Assembly (NCBI GenBank): GCA_022777455.1
Contig: JALFGI010000287.1
Coordinates: 1-7,498 of the forward strand
Direction: 5' to 3'
Length of the DNA stretch: 7,498 nucleotides
DNA from: Clostridiales bacterium
GTDB lineage: Bacteria > Bacillota_A > Clostridia > Oscillospirales > Oscillospiraceae
Shown here: in pieces, positions 6,058 to 7,498 of the stretch
How positions within the stretch are numbered: the stretch's first letter is position 1
Layout of the letters: each line of letters begins with the position of its first letter
Notes under the pieces: generated by a model
Database searches by the model: none
What the model was told of the DNA's origin: nothing
The model's input: only the letters and a program-made list of their open reading frames with translations
Translations under genes and position numbers: made by a program

Positions 6058-7099
6058 GGTCTGTTTCCTCCCAAAATTGACGGAATGCGGTGGGCAGGGC
6101 TGCCTGGGCCTGGATCTCTTCCCCGGTGAACCACCGGAAGCAGTCCGCCTGTTCGGCCGCTTCCATATAGAAGCCCCGCAGATTCCATTGAATGTGTGTA
6201 AAGATGTGTTTCCGCTCCACCTGGCGGGAGATGCTTTTGGGGCGCAGCCCCATTTGCTCCGCCGCAGCCAGAGCCTGGGGGACCTCCAGCTTGCCGGAAA
6301 CGTTGGGAAATTCCCAGAGTCCGGCCAGCAGTCCCCGGCTGGGACGTTTGTGCAGGGCAAAGGAGCCCTCGCAGGAGAAAATGAATACGGTGCGGTCCTC
6401 CTGCCGCTTTGGCTTTTTCGCTTGCTTTACCGGCAAGTCCTCCGCCGTCCCGGCCCGGTATGCCCGGCACAGGTGGGCGCAGGGGCAGCTTTCGCATTTC
6501 GGCTTCCAGTTGGGGCCGCAGAGGGTGGCCCCCAGCTCCATCAGAGCCTGGGTGAAATCTCCGGCGTTTTCCGGGTAGATTTCTGCCAGGGCGGCGTTTA
6601 CTTTCCGTTTTGTCTCCGGCAGGTCAATGGGGGAATCGTCATTGGTCAGACGGGTGCAGACCCGGAGCACATTTCCGTCCACCGCCGGGGTGGGCAGGTT
6701 AAAGGCAATGGAGCCGATGGCTCCGGCGGTATACGCCCCAATCCCTGGCAGTGCAAGAATCTCCTCCGGCTTGCGGGGAAAAACGCCTCCATATTCCCCG
6801 ACAATCACCTGGGCGGCCTTTTTCAGATTTCGCACCCGGCTGTAATACCCCAATCCCTCCCAGAGCTTGTGGAGCTTTTCGTCGTCGCATTGGGCCAGAG
6901 CTTCCACGTTTGGAAGTTCTTCCAGAAAACGGGCATAATATCCCTTGACGGCCTCCACTCTGGTCTGCTGGAGCATGATCTCCGAAACCCAGATGTGGTA
7001 GGCATCCCGATCCTCCCGCCAGGGCAGCGCCCGCCGGTTTTCTTCGTACCAGGGCAGCAGCACCGCCGGAAGGGAAGAGGGGATGGCGTATTCCTGCAT
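6050..7099 (-). CDS. mutY: A/G-specific adenine DNA glycosylase MutY
   Basis: A 349-residue base-excision repair enzyme that removes adenine mispaired with 8-oxoguanine or guanine. Catalytic Glu40 is in SEIMLQQT. The helix-hairpin-helix is LPGIGAYTAGAI (117-128) and catalytic Asp141 is in VDGNVLRVCTR. The [4Fe-4S] cluster ligands are Cys194, Cys202, Cys205 and Cys211. The first spacing is seven residues rather than the six of the E. coli enzyme, a variation I recall as normal in Clostridia. The C-terminal NUDIX-like 8-oxoG recognition domain (about 237-345) contains KHIFTH (298-302 region), the F[ST]H-type motif, so the protein is complete. AAAGGGGG (7107-7114) lies 7 bases before the ATG. 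It is the first gene of a two-gene transcript with the PHP phosphatase. Confidence 0.95.
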   Translation of the reverse strand: MQEYAIPSSLPAVLLPWYEENRRALPWREDRDAYHIWVSEIMLQQTRVEAVKGYYARFLEELPNVEALAQCDDEKLHKLWEGLGYYSRVRNLKKAAQVIVGEYGGVFPRKPEEILALPGIGAYTAGAIGSIAFNLPTPAVDGNVLRVCTRLTNDDSPIDLPETKRKVNAALAEIYPENAGDFTQALMELGATLCGPNWKPKCESCPCAHLCRAYRAGTAEDLPVKQAKKPKRQEDRTVFIFSCEGSFALHKRPSRGLLAGLWEFPNVSGKLEVPQALAAAEQMGLRPKSISRQVERKHIFTHIQWNLRGFYMEAAEQADCFRWFTGEEIQAQAALPTAFRQFWEETDHV

Positions 7100-7121
7100 G
7101 AGATTGCCCCCTTTGTCTATG

Positions 7122-7151
7122 ATTTTATCGGCTTCGCAGGCAGTCAGTCAG
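7122..7151 (-). promoter_or_regulatory. Possible mutY promoter
   Basis: On the minus strand CTGACT (7146-7151) and TAAAAT (7122-7127) are 18 bases apart, 4/6 and 5/6 matches to sigma-A boxes. Transcription would start near 7115, only about 16 bases before the ATG. The -35 lies within a short tandem TGACTGACTG and touches the end of the palindromic element. This is a weak call. Confidence 0.35.
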
Positions 7152-7361
7152 ACAAATTGTAATTTGGCGAACCGGAATTGCCGCACCCCTTGGCTCCCCC
7201 TATGGGGGAGCTGGCTGCCCCGTTAGGGGCAGACTGAGAGGGCAATGCATTTGCCATGACCTTACTGCGTACCCTCTCAGTCAGCCTGACGGCTGCCAGC
7301 TCTCCCAAAGGGAGAGCCAAGAGGGGCGTTGCCGTATCTGCCCGCCAAATTACAATTTGTC
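7151..7361. repeat. 211-bp palindromic MITE-like element with 19-bp terminal repeats
   Basis: The ends GACAAATTGTAATTTGGCG (7151-7169) and its exact complement (7343-7361) enclose a nested palindrome. Its parts are GCTCCCCC/GGGGGAGC (7193-7200 region with 7204-7211), CTGCCCC/GGGGCAG (7215-7221, 7226-7232), ACTGAGAGGG/CCCTCTCAGT (7233-7242, 7272-7281), CAGCC/GGCTG (7282-7286, 7291-7295) and GCTCTCCC/GGGAGAGC (7299-7306, 7310-7317). The core TTGGCTCCCCC...GACTGAGAGGG resembles, from memory, a repeat widespread in gut Clostridia. No coding capacity and no clear target-site duplication is seen. It occupies the gap between mutY and the divergent next gene. Confidence 0.75.
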
Positions 7362-7385
7362 GCGTAACTGCGACTGTATTACATT
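7357..7385 (+). promoter_or_regulatory. Possible promoter for the right-edge gene
   Basis: TTGTCG (7357-7362) and TACATT (7380-7385) are 17 bases apart, each a 4/6 match to sigma-A boxes. The -35 would lie in the right terminal repeat of the palindromic element. The leader before the ATG at 7460 would be about 68 bases. This is a weak match. Confidence 0.25.
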
Positions 7386-7459
7386 GTACAGGTGGAGAAA
7401 AATCTTGTCAAGCGGCAAGACATGCGGAAAAATTGCGAAGGATTCCCGGAGGAGATCAT

Positions 7460-7498
7460 ATGCGAAAAGCAGCGGCGCTTCCATTATTCATTCTGCTC
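7460..7498 (+). CDS. N-terminus of a probable secreted or membrane protein (partial)
   Basis: The ATG at 7460 is preceded by GGAGGAG (7448-7454) with a 5-base gap, an ideal ribosome binding site. The 13 visible residues, MRKAAALPLFILL, have a positively charged start followed by a hydrophobic run, as in a Sec signal peptide, lipoprotein leader or first membrane segment. The window ends before any domain, so the function cannot be called. It is divergent from mutY and separated from it by the palindromic element. Confidence 0.6.
   Translation, partial: MRKAAALPLFILL

Noticed and set aside
7412..7446. TTGTCA near 7409-7414 with a following AAAAAT as an alternative promoter for the right-edge gene
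   Set aside because: The -10 candidate lacks the key first T and the spacing places the start very close to the ribosome binding site, so it is no better than the weak upstream candidate.

Overview
The window looks like chromosomal DNA from a gut-type Clostridia, probably an Oscillospiraceae relative. The evidence is moderately GC-rich genes, strong AGGAG-type ribosome binding sites, sigma-A type promoters, and intergenic palindromic repeats of the kind common in those genomes. The assignment is by impression, not by database search.

Layout. (1) Positions 1-1861, plus strand: a repeat copy, a clear promoter, then a small alarmone synthetase of the RelP/YwaC type whose stop overlaps the GTG start of a TauE/SafE-type anion exporter. 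(2) Positions 1862-2241: no genes. It holds a second, inverted copy of the first repeat, a hairpin terminator usable from both strands, and a 159-bp MITE-like element. (3) Positions 2242-5109, minus strand: a three-gene operon with a near-consensus promoter, encoding two cytoplasmic alpha/beta-hydrolase esterases and an ATP-grasp ligase. (4) Positions 5130-7151, minus strand: mutY and a PHP-family histidinol-phosphatase-like gene, overlapping by 8 bases, followed by a terminator. (5) Positions 7151-7361: a 211-bp palindromic element with 19-bp perfect terminal inverted repeats. (6) Positions 7460-7498: the start of a plus-strand gene with an ideal ribosome binding site and a hydrophobic, signal-peptide-like N-terminus, cut by the window end.

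How the genes may work together. mutY (repair of A:8-oxoG mispairs) and the PHP phosphatase are housekeeping functions that share a transcript. The alarmone synthetase and the exporter are translationally coupled, which suggests a stress-linked anion efflux unit. The least understood part is the esterase-esterase-ATP-grasp operon. None of the three proteins has an export signal, so they plausibly act on a cytosolic metabolite joined by ester, thioester or amide bonds. Its substrate cannot be read from sequence, and it is the best candidate here for an undescribed pathway.
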